Positions 8,284 through 17,749 of a DNA stretch of 64,000 nucleotides are shown here, piece after piece. Made by a program: the position numbers and the translations under genes. The notes below the pieces were generated by a model. It was not told the origin of the DNA. It searched no databases and was given only the letters and a program-made list of their open reading frames with translations. Location of the stretch: positions 1-64,000 of the forward strand of contig JAJDUG010000007.1 in NCBI GenBank assembly GCA_022826755.1, given 5' to 3'. Each line of letters opens with the position of its first letter. Position 1 is the first letter of the stretch. The stretch comes from Acidobacteriota bacterium. Its GTDB lineage: Bacteria > Acidobacteriota > Terriglobia > Versatilivoradales > Versatilivoraceae.

Positions 8284-10557
8284 TCAGTAGTCGAACAGAT
8301 AGTTGAACTTGACGAACAGGGCCCGGGTCAGCGTCCTTCGGGGGAGATGATGAGAGTCGGGCAGGGGCGTGGTGGAATTGCTGGTGTTGTAGACCACGTA
8401 GAGACCGGTGCTGGCCGACGAGAGCAGTCCCAGGCGGATATTGTGCCCCAGCGTCTGCGACACGCTGTTGTACTGACTGAAGGTCTGCAGGAAGCTCTTG
8501 GGGGTGAAGGACCAGTTGAAGCGCAGCCCCACCAGGTCGACGTTGAAGTCTCCCGCCGGAAGCCTGACCATGTTGCGAAGGTAGGAAACCGTCCAGGAAA
8601 GTCTGTGGCTGTGCCGGTAGCCGCCGTTCAGGTTGACGCTACGGATATTGCCGTCGTAGAAGCCGCCGGCCGCGGCGGTGCCGCTGAGGAAGAGCGGCGC
8701 GCTGGGGTCGGTGCGGTAGTTGGCGATGATCTCGTCGTAGCCATACCGCCCCACCGGAATGATGACCCCGGGCACCACCTCCAGGGGTTCGTCCAGGCGC
8801 TCGAAGTTTCTGTTCCAGGCGACACCCAGGCGGGCGCCGTTGTGCCACTTGGAATCCAGGTGGTAGTGCTGGAAGTCGGATTCGAGGTCGCTGTTTTCCA
8901 GCGAGTACCAGGCCCGTCTGGAGGCGTGAGGTTCCCAGCTTCGGATCGGGCCGCTGTTCGGATAGTTGTGGAATCGGTAGAAGTAGTTGGTCTTGCGGTA
9001 TCCCGTTCTGGGAACAAAGCCGACCTCGGGATTGAAATGGCCGCCCACCTCGAGGTAGCCGAGCCTGAACTCGTGGATGGAATCGTCGTACGCCAGGAGG
9101 GAGGAATAGGCGTGGTTTCCGCCCTCGATCCCCGGGGTTTGTGTGAAGGCGGCGTAGTTGTACCAGTTGGCGAATCTTCCCAGGCCGAGATTGGCGTCGG
9201 TACCGAAGGTTCGATTGTAGGGGCGGTCACCGTCGAAGGCGGAGGTCGAACTCCGGTTGACCCCGATGACCCCGATGGAGGAGCGGTTGGGGAGCTCGCG
9301 GCTGAAGCGCGCCACCGAATAGTTGTTGGCGGGCACCACGCCGTCCACTTTGCGGGTCTGCATGTTGAGAAGGCCCACCTGGTAGGGGCCGGCCTTGCCG
9401 CTCAAACGCGCTCCCCCGTCGATGGGAACCTGGCGCTGGTCGTCGTCGATGCCGATACGCCTGGAAAAGAAAATCTCCACTTCCTGCGGTGTGCCGAATT
9501 CGAAGAAGCCGGAGTTTTCCAGGAAGAAGGGGCGTTTCTCCGGGAAGAAGAGATCGAAGCGGGTGAGGTTGACCTGTTCTTCGTCGACTTCAACCTGGGC
9601 GAAGTCGGTATTGACGGTGCCGTCCAGGGTGAGGCTCGGAGTCAGGCTGTACTTGAGGTCCAGTCCGACGTTTCGCTCGAATTTCGACGGGTCCTGCGGC
9701 CGGCTGTAGTCCTGGCTGAATCCTCCCAACACGTAAGGCAACAGCTTGAGACTGCGGTGGTTCCGGATTTCCAGCCCGTTCAGCGTCCCTGCCAGGTCGA
9801 CGTGGATGAAGCGGAAAGCCCGTGACACCGGAGACCAGTGGGACAGCTCGTTGCGGCGACGCAGGTTTCGCTCGATGTTGAGGCCCCAGGACCGGTCCCG
9901 TCCCGGCCGGTAGCGCAAGGTCCGGAAGGGAATGGCCATCTCGCTTTCCCAACCCCGCTGGGTAATCTGCGACTTTACCTCCCAGACGCCGTCCCAGTTC
10001 AAGCTCAGCGCGCTGGAGCCTCCCCTTTGGGCCCCTCCACCGCCACCGGCGCGCGAGGGGCCGCCCCCGCCTCCACGGGTCTGACCCGCCTTGGAGACCT
10101 GGGCGTCGTGCTCGATGCCGGTGGGGTTGGTGCCGAAAACGAAAGCGTTCTGCCGGTCGTGAAAGGTGTCCAGCAAGACGATGAGGTAGTCCGAGTCGTT
10201 TTTCAGCCCGTCCCGCCGGTTCTGGTTGATCACGATCTCTTCGGGTCGGGAATCGAAACAGATGATGCCCAGGTAGAGATTCTCGTCGTCGAAGGCGATC
10301 CGCACCTCGGTGTTCTCGCTGGAAGGTTCCCCTTCCTCCGGGTTCTTTTGGATGAATCCGGTGGCCGGCGTGATCGGCTGCCACAGGGCTTCGTCGACCC
10401 GGCCGTCCAGTCGAGGCGGCTCTGCAACCCGATGGGCCTGGAGCGTCATTTGCGAACCGTTTCCGTCGGGGTTGGATTGTGCCCCGGCCTCGGGCGGGAC
10501 GGTGACCGGCAGGGCCGCCGCCAGCAGGGTGATCAGGGAATGCGGAAAACGCGGCAT
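8284..10557 (-). CDS. DUF5916 outer-membrane protein with N-terminal CBM9-like domain
   Basis: A large exported protein of about 757 aa. From the ATG at 10557 it begins MPRFPHSLITLLAAALPV, a signal peptide ending near GAQS; a longer frame from 10650 would hide this signal and overlap the next gene. Residues roughly 35-210 form a CBM9-like beta-sandwich (PRLDGRVDEALW, DDENLYLGIICFD). The rest is the DUF5916 beta-barrel, with the diagnostic FDLFFPEKRPFFLEN near the middle and a C-terminal FNYLFDY whose last aromatic residue suits Bam-dependent barrel assembly. A glycine-rich low-complexity loop (residues about 160-185) interrupts the CBM-like part. The family is abundant in Acidobacteriota and Bacteroidota, and its cargo or substrate is unknown. 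The gene is 40 bp from the upstream GlcG-like gene on the same strand. Confidence 0.88.
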   Translation of the reverse strand: MPRFPHSLITLLAAALPVTVPPEAGAQSNPDGNGSQMTLQAHRVAEPPRLDGRVDEALWQPITPATGFIQKNPEEGEPSSENTEVRIAFDDENLYLGIICFDSRPEEIVINQNRRDGLKNDSDYLIVLLDTFHDRQNAFVFGTNPTGIEHDAQVSKAGQTRGGGGGPSRAGGGGGAQRGGSSALSLNWDGVWEVKSQITQRGWESEMAIPFRTLRYRPGRDRSWGLNIERNLRRRNELSHWSPVSRAFRFIHVDLAGTLNGLEIRNHRSLKLLPYVLGGFSQDYSRPQDPSKFERNVGLDLKYSLTPSLTLDGTVNTDFAQVEVDEEQVNLTRFDLFFPEKRPFFLENSGFFEFGTPQEVEIFFSRRIGIDDDQRQVPIDGGARLSGKAGPYQVGLLNMQTRKVDGVVPANNYSVARFSRELPNRSSIGVIGVNRSSTSAFDGDRPYNRTFGTDANLGLGRFANWYNYAAFTQTPGIEGGNHAYSSLLAYDDSIHEFRLGYLEVGGHFNPEVGFVPRTGYRKTNYFYRFHNYPNSGPIRSWEPHASRRAWYSLENSDLESDFQHYHLDSKWHNGARLGVAWNRNFERLDEPLEVVPGVIIPVGRYGYDEIIANYRTDPSAPLFLSGTAAAGGFYDGNIRSVNLNGGYRHSHRLSWTVSYLRNMVRLPAGDFNVDLVGLRFNWSFTPKSFLQTFSQYNSVSQTLGHNIRLGLLSSASTGLYVVYNTSNSTTPLPDSHHLPRRTLTRALFVKFNYLFDY

Positions 10558-10597
10558 CGAAAGAGGCGGAGACTGTGAAGAATAACCGGGTCGGCTG

Positions 10598-11455
10598 CTA
10601 CTTCTTGGGGTTGGCGCCGATCGGATGCGATTGGGGAAGTTCCCGGGCAAGGTCCTGGACCGGGACCCCCGCGCAATCGTGAGGGTGACCGAAGCCTCCC
10701 TGGCTCACCGCCAGGCCGGTGGCGGGATCGGCCTTCATGTCAAAGATGATGTTGTCGTCCCCGGTGGGGCTGATGCCGACCGGCACGTGGTCCAGAGCCA
10801 GGGCGTCCCGTACCTTCCAGGCGACCACGTGATCGGTGCAGGAGGTATCGCCGCTCACACCCAGGCCGCCCAGCAGATCGCCCTGGCTGTCATAGAGGCC
10901 CAGTCCCCCTCCGGTGACGTCGATCCCCCCCACCCTTCGTCCGACCATCGGGTCCTTGGGCTCGCCATGGTTCTTGGGGTTGCCGCGATAGGCCACCCGG
11001 GGATCGACCGGAAGGCTGAACTGCAGACCGAAGAAACTGCCTCCCGGCTGCACGGCAGCATAGAGGTTGGCCGTGGATAGCGCCAAGCCCGGCAGGGCTC
11101 CTCCGGCTCCCTTGGGAAGGCTGAAGGCATTGGCGGTTGTGGCTTTCTGAGCCGAGATCACCCGGCTCCCCGGCCACTGGCTGCCCCGTTCTTCGCCGGA
11201 GAATGTGACCATGCAGACGACGCCGTCCCGGTTGACGATGGTGGCCCACAGGTCGTTTCCCAGTCCTCCATTCCCCAACGGATCCTTGACGACCTCCTTG
11301 AGGATCTCGGTCAACTGCTCGTGATCCGGCAGGTCCTTGCACACCCGGTTGGCGTCAGATTCCTCCTGAGACCAGCCGGGATGGACCGCCCAGAACAGAA
11401 CGATCAATGTTGCGGCGGCAAGAATCCTCGCATAATGCCGTCCGGTTGAAGCCAT
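10598..11455 (-). CDS. Secreted GlcG/HbpS-like heme-binding family protein
   Basis: A protein of about 285 aa whose C-terminal half (GVSGDTSCTDHVVAWKVRDA) matches the GlcG/HbpS family (PF03928), a profilin-like fold that in some members binds heme or degradation products. A Sec signal peptide spans about residues 1-30 (ARILAAATLIVLFWA, then WSQ). I prefer the ATG at 11455 because GGAGG lies 5 nt before it; a GTG two codons upstream is possible. An N-terminal cysteine-containing segment (NRVCKDLPDHEQL) precedes the domain. It is the likely first gene of a two-gene unit with the DUF5916 protein. The role is inferred only at family level. Confidence 0.85.
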   Translation of the reverse strand: MASTGRHYARILAAATLIVLFWAVHPGWSQEESDANRVCKDLPDHEQLTEILKEVVKDPLGNGGLGNDLWATIVNRDGVVCMVTFSGEERGSQWPGSRVISAQKATTANAFSLPKGAGGALPGLALSTANLYAAVQPGGSFFGLQFSLPVDPRVAYRGNPKNHGEPKDPMVGRRVGGIDVTGGGLGLYDSQGDLLGGLGVSGDTSCTDHVVAWKVRDALALDHVPVGISPTGDDNIIFDMKADPATGLAVSQGGFGHPHDCAGVPVQDLARELPQSHPIGANPKK

Positions 11456-11597
11456 GGCCACCTCCGCCCTCGTTGGGCGACGGTGAGCACTCTACCATGT
11501 GACCGGGCATGTCGACTAGTTTGGGGAGTATTGAACCGTGTTTGGCGGGATCCCCGCCTTGCAGTGCCTATCATTTGCCTGAAATCAGCCGATCTCC

Positions 11598-11817
11598 AAA
11601 AAAGACGAACCACGAATGAACACGAATAGACACAAATGCAGATGAACTCTTTCATTGACAAGCAGTGTCCAAATGCTTCTGCAACCTTGTTCCCCTGGCA
11701 TGACTTCGTGTCCTTTGTTTAATGAATCCTCGATTTCGTTTGTCACATCCCCAATCAACACCTCATCAATTCGTTTATTGGTGTTCATTCGTGTCCATTG
11801 GTGGTTCGTCGTTTTCC
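11598..11817. repeat. Long imperfect inverted repeat (arms about 35 bp)
   Basis: The left arm (11598-11632) reads GACGAACCACGAATGAACAC and onward. The right arm (11778-11817) is its near reverse complement, containing GTGTTCATTCGTGTCCATTG followed by GTGGTTCGTCG. The 145 bp between hold a short minus-strand frame that could be a relic of a small gene. The arms belong to the same CACGAA-rich repeat type as the element at 11840-11928. Confidence 0.5.
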
Positions 11818-11839
11818 TTTATGGAAGCCTTTCCGGCCA

Positions 11840-11928
11840 TCGTGACCTTGCGCTTCCGTCGCGGTTCGCCACAACCCCTTAGTGGCTCTTCGTAGTTCTT
11901 CGTGTTCCTTCGTGGATTACTCTTTTCC
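11840..11928 (+). repeat. CTTCGTGG-type dispersed element, copy 1
   Basis: Reads ATCGTGACCTTGCGCTTCCG, later CAACCCCTTAGTGGC, and ends CCTTCGTGGATTACTCTTTT. The end part is a run of 9-10 bp units of the form CCTTCGTGK. Relatives occur at 30614, 34707, 41089 and 56555 in the same orientation. This copy, unlike the others, is not directly behind a stop codon. Confidence 0.65.
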
Positions 11929-12000
11929 CTTGCGCTCTTCCTGGACCTCTTTTGTGGATGACTCCTTCCATGGGTTTCCGGCAAGCCGGCAAGCCGGAAA

Positions 12001-12030
12001 TTGACAATGGCGAGGCCCGAGCGGTATGGT
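12001..12030 (+). promoter_or_regulatory. Probable sigma-70-type promoter of the PPC-PSD1-DUF1501 operon
   Basis: TTGACA at 12001-12006 is a perfect -35 box. An 18 bp spacer leads to TATGGT at 12025-12030 as -10 box. Transcription would start near 12037, giving a leader of about 55 nt before the ATG at 12092. No competing promoter was seen. Confidence 0.5.
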
Positions 12031-12091
12031 TTTGCTGGGATCAGACTTTTCTGGATTCATGTAGGCCCGGGCCCGCGCGGCTGCAAGTGCA

Positions 12092-13978
12092 ATGAACGTG
12101 TTTTGGCCATGGAACAGGATCGCCGTATTGGTGGCGGCGGTGCTGCTGGCAGTTGCGTTTCCGGCAGGCCGGCTGCAGGCCCAGGAATCGGCGCCTCCCA
12201 CCGAGCCTACCGTTCTCTCCGTCCATCCCCTGGGCGCCCGGGCGGGCTCTACGCTCGAAGTCGAAGTCCAGGGATATCTGCTGGAAGGCGCGCGAGCGGT
12301 CTGGTTCGAGCAGGGCCGGCTTCAGGGCCGGGTCCGGGACGTGCGAGCGGTCCCCGCGGAGGGGAACGGCGATTCCGAGGGTGCCGGTGAGGACAAGCCC
12401 GTGCTCCTGGGTGTCCGGGCCGAGCTGGAGATTCCCTCCGACGCCCTTGTCGGCGTCTATCGGTTCCGCCTGGTTTCCACGCACGGAGTTTCCAATGCCC
12501 TGATGTTTCGGGTGAACTCCGGTGCCGTCCTGGATGAGACCAGCCAACCTCACCAGACTCCCTCGACGGCCCAGCCGGTCGCCGTTCCGGCGGTAGTCAA
12601 CGGCCGGGTGACCCATGATGGGGAGGAAGACTTCTATGCCTTTGAGGTGGATGAAGCTCGAGAACTGCGCTTCGAGGTATTCTGCAAGCCGCCCGGCAAA
12701 CCCCCCGATGTCGTCGGCCTGGATCCGGAACTGACCCTCTACGAGCCGACCGGAAGTTGGTTCGACAAGGAGCGAACCACCCGGCTGGCCTACAACGACG
12801 ACCCCAGTTCCTATCACGTTAGCCGGCTTCCCCAATTGACCTACCGATTCCTGAGGAAGGGGCGCTACCTGGTCGGTGTGGGGGCGTTTCTGGGTGGCGG
12901 CAGCCCGCACTTTTCCTATCAACTGAGAATCAGCGACTCCAGCGCCCCCACTTTCGCCCAACTGGATCGAAACGGACGCAACCGGGTTCCAGCTCCCTGG
13001 AACGAGCGCGCTTTTCGGCGCCCCATCGGCTCCGGCCGGCTCGGTCTCCTTCGGTCGAGGTCCGCGGGCTCGAACGGGACCGGCAGAGATGGCCCGTTGA
13101 CCAACGGCGCAGCATCCAGCCATGCGGAAACCGCACAGCCTGTCCCCAATGGTCGAGGCAGCCCGGCGTCGATCATCCTGGTGAAAGAGCAGGAGAACGG
13201 AGATGGGGAAGGGAACACCCTCTCCGTTTCCATTCCAGGCCTGGTGGAAGGAACCATCGACCGTCCCGGCGATGTGGACCGCTACGCCTTCAAGGCCGAA
13301 CGCGGCCAGCAGGTGGCTTTCGAAGTGGAGACCCCGCAGGTCGGTCCTCCGCAGTTCAACCCCCGTTTCGGCATTCTGGATGAAGAGGGGAGAGAACTGT
13401 TCAGCAACGTCTACAAGCGCTTGGGCAGGCAATTGACCTTTTACCTGAAGACGGTTGAGCCCAAGACCCTTTACACCTTTGAGCGTTCGGGGGAATACTC
13501 GCTGGTGGTCGGCGACCTGACCCGCCGCTTCGGAAATGCCGGGTTCCGCTATCGCCTGCTGCTGCGGCCGCAGATCCCTCACGTGGGGAAGGTTGGCACC
13601 GATACCGATCGCTTGAACCTGGTTGCCGGACAGGCCAGCAAGATCACCGTGACCACCGACCAGGAGGAGGGGTTTTCGGGGGACATCGCCCTGGTGCTGG
13701 AGGGGCTGCCCGAGGGAGTGGAGTTCTTCCCTGGCACCGAGGTCAAGGCCTACCAGGGCCCGGTACCGGAAGATCGGATGAGGCTGCGGTTCTCCCCCCA
13801 GAGCGAGAGCGTTACCATACTCCTGCTGGCCGGCGCCGACGCTCCCGCCACCTCTCTGCCCGTGAAGCTGCGGCTGCTGGCCCGTCCGATTTCGGACGAA
13901 GGTCCAGGACCGGGCCTGTTGATCCAGGAGATCCCCGCCATGGTGGTCCGTCCCACCGGGAGGGCTGAGGAGAGTTGA
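12092..13978 (+). CDS. Secreted PPC-domain protein
   Basis: A 628-residue exported protein. Residues 1-31 (RIAVLVAAVLLAVAFPAG, then LQAQ) are a Sec signal peptide. An IPT/TIG-like beta domain follows (about 40-150: LSVHPLGARAGSTLEVEVQG). Next come two bacterial pre-peptidase C-terminal-like domains, one near 165-285 (VNGRVTHDGEEDFYAFEVDE) and one near 385-480 (VEGTIDRPGDVDRYAFKAE), and a further beta-sandwich at the end. Such proteins are typical companions of DUF1549/DUF1553 cytochrome proteins. The stop codon overlaps the next gene's ATG (TGATG), so the two are translationally coupled. A binding or scaffolding role at the cell surface is inferred; no catalytic motif is visible. Confidence 0.85.
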   Translation: MNVFWPWNRIAVLVAAVLLAVAFPAGRLQAQESAPPTEPTVLSVHPLGARAGSTLEVEVQGYLLEGARAVWFEQGRLQGRVRDVRAVPAEGNGDSEGAGEDKPVLLGVRAELEIPSDALVGVYRFRLVSTHGVSNALMFRVNSGAVLDETSQPHQTPSTAQPVAVPAVVNGRVTHDGEEDFYAFEVDEARELRFEVFCKPPGKPPDVVGLDPELTLYEPTGSWFDKERTTRLAYNDDPSSYHVSRLPQLTYRFLRKGRYLVGVGAFLGGGSPHFSYQLRISDSSAPTFAQLDRNGRNRVPAPWNERAFRRPIGSGRLGLLRSRSAGSNGTGRDGPLTNGAASSHAETAQPVPNGRGSPASIILVKEQENGDGEGNTLSVSIPGLVEGTIDRPGDVDRYAFKAERGQQVAFEVETPQVGPPQFNPRFGILDEEGRELFSNVYKRLGRQLTFYLKTVEPKTLYTFERSGEYSLVVGDLTRRFGNAGFRYRLLLRPQIPHVGKVGTDTDRLNLVAGQASKITVTTDQEEGFSGDIALVLEGLPEGVEFFPGTEVKAYQGPVPEDRMRLRFSPQSESVTILLLAGADAPATSLPVKLRLLARPISDEGPGPGLLIQEIPAMVVRPTGRAEES

Positions 13979-16281
13979 TGTTCAGAAGAGTTGCTCCAGA
14001 AAAAGCGCAGCGGGTTCGCCTGGGTCGGCTCGGCGCCTTGACGCTGGGGGTCCTCCTGGCGGGGGCCGAGGTTGGTTCCCTGCTGGCCGGCGGTGACCTG
14101 TCCGACAAGAGTGCGCGGCCCTTCAGCTTCGCACGGGACGTGGGAGGGATCCTCACCAAGCGGGGGTGCAACAACCAGGAGTGCCACGGCAGTGTCAAGG
14201 GTCGCGGAGGGTTCAAGCTTTCGGCCAACGCGCTCTATCCCCGGGACGACCATGAGTGGATCGTCCAGGGAGGCACCTACCAGGTGCTGAGTCCGGAGCC
14301 GCTGGGGCCGCGTCAGTCCAGGATCGACCTGAAGCAGCCGGAAGACAGCCTCCTGCTGACCAAGCCCACCATGCAAGAGCCCCACGGCGGAGGCGAGCGG
14401 CTGAGCCGCGACTCGGCCGACTACCGCACGCTGGTGGAATGGATTCGCGCGGGGGCCCCTTACGGCAGCGAGGAAGACCATCGAGCCAGGGAAATCCAAC
14501 GGCTGGAGGTGTCGCCCCGCCAGCCGGTGATGGGGGTGGGCGGGGAGCAGCAGCTTCTGGTGACGGCCACTCTTGCCGGAGGGATTCGGGAAGACGTGAC
14601 CGGCCAGGTGAACTTCGAGTCCAACGACCCCGAGGTGGCCGAGGTCAGCGAGGGCGGCCTGGTCCGTGCCAGGCACCACGGCGAGACCGCTGTCGTCATC
14701 CGGGCGGCGGGGCGGGCCGCAACCGTGGTCATCGGGGTGATTCGACAGCCCATGACCGACTATCCCCGGGTTTCCCAAAGGAACTTCATCGATCGGCTGG
14801 TGCTCGCCAAGCTGAAGCGGCTGCACATCCTGCCTTCGGAGCCTTCGGACGACCAGCAGTTCCTGAGGCGGGTCTGCCTGGATCTGACGGGAACGCTCCC
14901 CCCGCCGGAGAGAGTGAGGGAGTATTTGGCCGGCGATCATCCCGACAAGCGGGACCGGCTGATCGAAACCTTGCTGAATTCTCCCGAGTTTCTGGACCAT
15001 TGGACCTTCAGGTTCGCCGATCTCTTTCGGGTCGGCAAGTCGGTGCAAGGCTTTACCAAGTACAGCCGCCTCTACTGGGAGTGGATTCGGGACGGGATCG
15101 CCCGCAACAAGCCCTACGACCAGATGGCCCGCGAGCGCATCGCGGCTCAGGGCTACGGCGGTCCGGCCCTGCACTACTACCTCATCGGAGGCGATCTCCC
15201 CTCTCCCCAGGACATGATGGGCGAGCAGGTGCGGGTCTTTCTGGGCCGGCGGCTGGACTGCGCACAATGCCACAACCACCCCTACGAGCCCTGGAGCCAG
15301 AACCAGTTCTGGGGCATGACGGCCTTCTACGGTCAGTTGACCCGGGTGGGAGACATCAATACCGGCACGGCCCCCTACAACATCATCATGGATGATCCCG
15401 AAGGGCACGGCGTCCTGGGAAAGGGCGGGCCGGTGGTCCACCCGCGCAACAAGACGGAGGTTCGCCCGGCCTTCCTTACCGGCGAGCCGGGCGGGCAAAA
15501 CGGGCTTGAGGATCCACGGGCCAGCCTCGCGGATTGGATGACCTCACCCGACCGGCCCGAGTTCGCCGAGGCCATCGTCAACCGCATCTGGGGCCATTTC
15601 TTCGGACGAGGGATCGTGGATCCGGTGGACGATTTCAAGCTGGCCAATCCCGCCACTCATCCCGACCTGCTGGCGGCTCTGGCCGAAGATTTCAGGGACG
15701 GCGGCTACGACCTGAGACAACTGATGCGCAGAATCGTTCGGTCCAGGGTCTATCAGCTTTCCAGTTTCCCCAACGCCAGCAACCGGACCGACCGCACCAA
15801 CTACTCCCGTGCCCATCCCCGGCCGCTGGATGCCGAGGTGCTGCTGGACGCCATTTCCCAGGTTACTGGTGTCCCCGAACGTTTCGGAACCAAGCCTGAA
15901 GGGACGCGGGCCATCAACCTGGTCTCCAGCGACATGTACCCCTCCCGCTTTCTGGATCTCTACGGCCGGCCCAACCGGCAGATGGTGCCCCAGCGGAAGG
16001 TCGAAGCCAGCCTGGGTCAGGCCCTCCATCTCTTGGCCGGCCCCACCTACACCGAAAAGCTGTCGGGCAAAGGAAGCCGCATCGGTCGCTTGCTTGCCGC
16101 CGGGGCTTCCAATGCCGAAATCGTCGAGGAGCTTTATCTGGCGGCGCTTTCGCGGTTTCCGACCGCCCAGGAGCTGGGGGAGCTGGAAGGCTGGATCGAG
16201 GGGCAGGATTCGCGGCTGAAGGCGGTGGAGGACCTGGTCTGGGCTTTGGTCGGTTCCCGCGAATTTGCCTATGTTCATTGA
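13978..16281 (+). CDS. PSD1-type cytochrome protein (DUF1549 + Big_2 + DUF1553)
   Basis: A 767-residue exported protein. After an N-terminal hydrophobic stretch (LGALTLGVLLAGAEVG) comes a cytochrome-like domain with GCNNQECHGSVKGRGGFKLS (about residues 60-79), the C-x4-C-H heme-type signature of this family. Residues about 175-255 form a bacterial Ig-like Big_2 domain (LEVSPRQPVMGVGGEQQLLV). DUF1549 follows (NFIDRLVLAKLKRL to RLDCAQCHNHPYEPWSQ, a second, classic CxxCH), and DUF1553 fills the C-terminus (NRIWGHFFGRGIVDPVDDF). An in-frame TTG at 13975 could also start it. The family is found in Planctomycetes, Verrucomicrobia and Acidobacteria, usually beside a DUF1501 gene as here. A redox role in exported polymer breakdown is suspected but unproven. 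Confidence 0.92.
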   Translation: MFRRVAPEKAQRVRLGRLGALTLGVLLAGAEVGSLLAGGDLSDKSARPFSFARDVGGILTKRGCNNQECHGSVKGRGGFKLSANALYPRDDHEWIVQGGTYQVLSPEPLGPRQSRIDLKQPEDSLLLTKPTMQEPHGGGERLSRDSADYRTLVEWIRAGAPYGSEEDHRAREIQRLEVSPRQPVMGVGGEQQLLVTATLAGGIREDVTGQVNFESNDPEVAEVSEGGLVRARHHGETAVVIRAAGRAATVVIGVIRQPMTDYPRVSQRNFIDRLVLAKLKRLHILPSEPSDDQQFLRRVCLDLTGTLPPPERVREYLAGDHPDKRDRLIETLLNSPEFLDHWTFRFADLFRVGKSVQGFTKYSRLYWEWIRDGIARNKPYDQMARERIAAQGYGGPALHYYLIGGDLPSPQDMMGEQVRVFLGRRLDCAQCHNHPYEPWSQNQFWGMTAFYGQLTRVGDINTGTAPYNIIMDDPEGHGVLGKGGPVVHPRNKTEVRPAFLTGEPGGQNGLEDPRASLADWMTSPDRPEFAEAIVNRIWGHFFGRGIVDPVDDFKLANPATHPDLLAALAEDFRDGGYDLRQLMRRIVRSRVYQLSSFPNASNRTDRTNYSRAHPRPLDAEVLLDAISQVTGVPERFGTKPEGTRAINLVSSDMYPSRFLDLYGRPNRQMVPQRKVEASLGQALHLLAGPTYTEKLSGKGSRIGRLLAAGASNAEIVEELYLAALSRFPTAQELGELEGWIEGQDSRLKAVEDLVWALVGSREFAYVH

Positions 16282-16335
16282 AGTTCGGATATATACTTGA
16301 CAAGGGAATCCGATGATTATTTCGGGAGCGATGTC

Positions 16336-17673
16336 ATGAAGTGGTCAGGCTGCTTGCAGTGCACAGGGGAAAATCTTGGGCGGCGCGATTTCCTGCGGGT
16401 CGGCTCGCTCAGTCTGCTGGGCTTCAAACTGAGCCAGTACCTGGCCCTGAAGGACTTGATGGCCAAGGCGGGGCCGCCGGGGAAAGCAAAGGCCGAGTCC
16501 TGCATTCTCCTCTGGCTGGAGGGCGGACCGAGCCAGGTCGACACCTGGGATCCCAAGCCCAACAGCGGGTTCAAGGCCATTCCCACCAACGTGGCCGGCA
16601 TCCAGGTGTCGGAGCTGCTGCCCCGCGTGTCGCGGCACATGGACAAGCTGTCCATCATCCGCTCCATGCACACCGAGGAGATCGACCACCCCGAGGCCAC
16701 CCACTACGCCATCACCGGACATCGGCCCAATCCGGCCATGCAGTTCCCCAGCCTGGGATCGATCATGGCCAAGGAGCTGGGCCAGCGCAACGGCATGCCC
16801 GCCTATGTCCGCCATGGCGAGCACGACGACTGGAAAGGTTACGAGCGCTATTTCGGCTCGGCCTTCATCGGTCCGAAATATTCTCCCATGGTGGTCCCCG
16901 ATCCCGACCGCAAGGACTTTGCCGTTCCGGATCTCTCTCTGCCCAAGGGGATCTCGGTGGAGCGCATTCAGGATCGCCGCTCGCTACTCCGGATCGTGGA
17001 CCGGCTGTGCCGCCGGAAGGAGGAAGTGGCCGAATACTCCAGGATGGACAGCTTCACCCAGCAGGCCCTCAGCCTGATCCTCTCTCCCGAGGTCAAGAAG
17101 GCCTTCGACCTCTCTCATGAAAGCGAAAAAACCAAAGATGCCTACGGCCGCCACGGTTTCGGCCAGAGTGTGCTGCTGGCCCGGCGGCTGGTCGAGCACG
17201 GATGCCGGTTCGTGACGGCGGCCGGCTACAAGTACAACCAGTGGGATTCGCACTCCGACAACAACCAGGGCCATCGGGACAAGCTCTGTCCTCCGCTGGA
17301 CCAGGCGCTGGCAGCCTTGATGGAGGACCTGGAGCAGAGGGGCTTGCTGGCCTCCACCCTGGTGCTGGTCATGGGCGAATTCGGACGCACGCCCCACATC
17401 AATCCCAACAACGGCCGGGACCATTGGCCCCATTGCTGGTCGCTGGCCCTGGGAGGCGGCGGCATACGCGGCGGCCAGGTGATCGGAGCCAGCGACGAAC
17501 GTGGGGCCCAGGTGGCCGAAGGCATGGTCACGGTGGGCGACCTCTATGCAACGCTCTACAAGGCCTTCGGGATCGATTGGGAGAAGACCTACATGACGCC
17601 GGTGGGGCGCCCCATCAAGATCGCCAATTCCATCGGAGACGCCACCGGAGTGCCGATCGAGGGTCTGGTCTAG
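16336..17673 (+). CDS. Tat-exported DUF1501 protein
   Basis: A DUF1501 (sulfatase/alkaline-phosphatase-like fold) protein of about 445 aa. The N-terminus carries a twin-arginine motif, GRRDFLRVGSLSLLG, so export is probably by the Tat system. Family blocks include ILLWLEGGPSQVDTWDPKP, IRSMHTEEIDHPEATHYAIT and LVLVMGEFGRTPHINPNNGRDHW. I chose the ATG at 16336, preceded by GGGAG, over a TTG at 16297. It follows the PSD1 gene by 54 bp, the usual pairing. DUF1501 proteins have no settled biochemical function; the conserved pairing suggests joint action outside the cytoplasm. Confidence 0.92.
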   Translation: MKWSGCLQCTGENLGRRDFLRVGSLSLLGFKLSQYLALKDLMAKAGPPGKAKAESCILLWLEGGPSQVDTWDPKPNSGFKAIPTNVAGIQVSELLPRVSRHMDKLSIIRSMHTEEIDHPEATHYAITGHRPNPAMQFPSLGSIMAKELGQRNGMPAYVRHGEHDDWKGYERYFGSAFIGPKYSPMVVPDPDRKDFAVPDLSLPKGISVERIQDRRSLLRIVDRLCRRKEEVAEYSRMDSFTQQALSLILSPEVKKAFDLSHESEKTKDAYGRHGFGQSVLLARRLVEHGCRFVTAAGYKYNQWDSHSDNNQGHRDKLCPPLDQALAALMEDLEQRGLLASTLVLVMGEFGRTPHINPNNGRDHWPHCWSLALGGGGIRGGQVIGASDERGAQVAEGMVTVGDLYATLYKAFGIDWEKTYMTPVGRPIKIANSIGDATGVPIEGLV

Positions 17674-17749
17674 AGGTCGCGGGTGTGACGTAGTGGGGGC
17701 GTTCAAACCGGAATCCGATCGAGCATCGAAAGCGGATTAGGAGAGAATC

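Noticed and set aside
8347-9825. 492-codon plus-strand frame opposite the DUF5916 gene
   Set aside because: It is a GC-rich shadow with V/G/E-biased composition and no domains; the opposite strand has a signal peptide and family motifs.
11655-11788. Minus-strand frame MNTNKRIDEVLIGDVTNEIE as a GxxExxY-type protein
   Set aside because: Only the first 10 residues and the flanking repeat type recall that family; the GPGxxExxY motif is missing.
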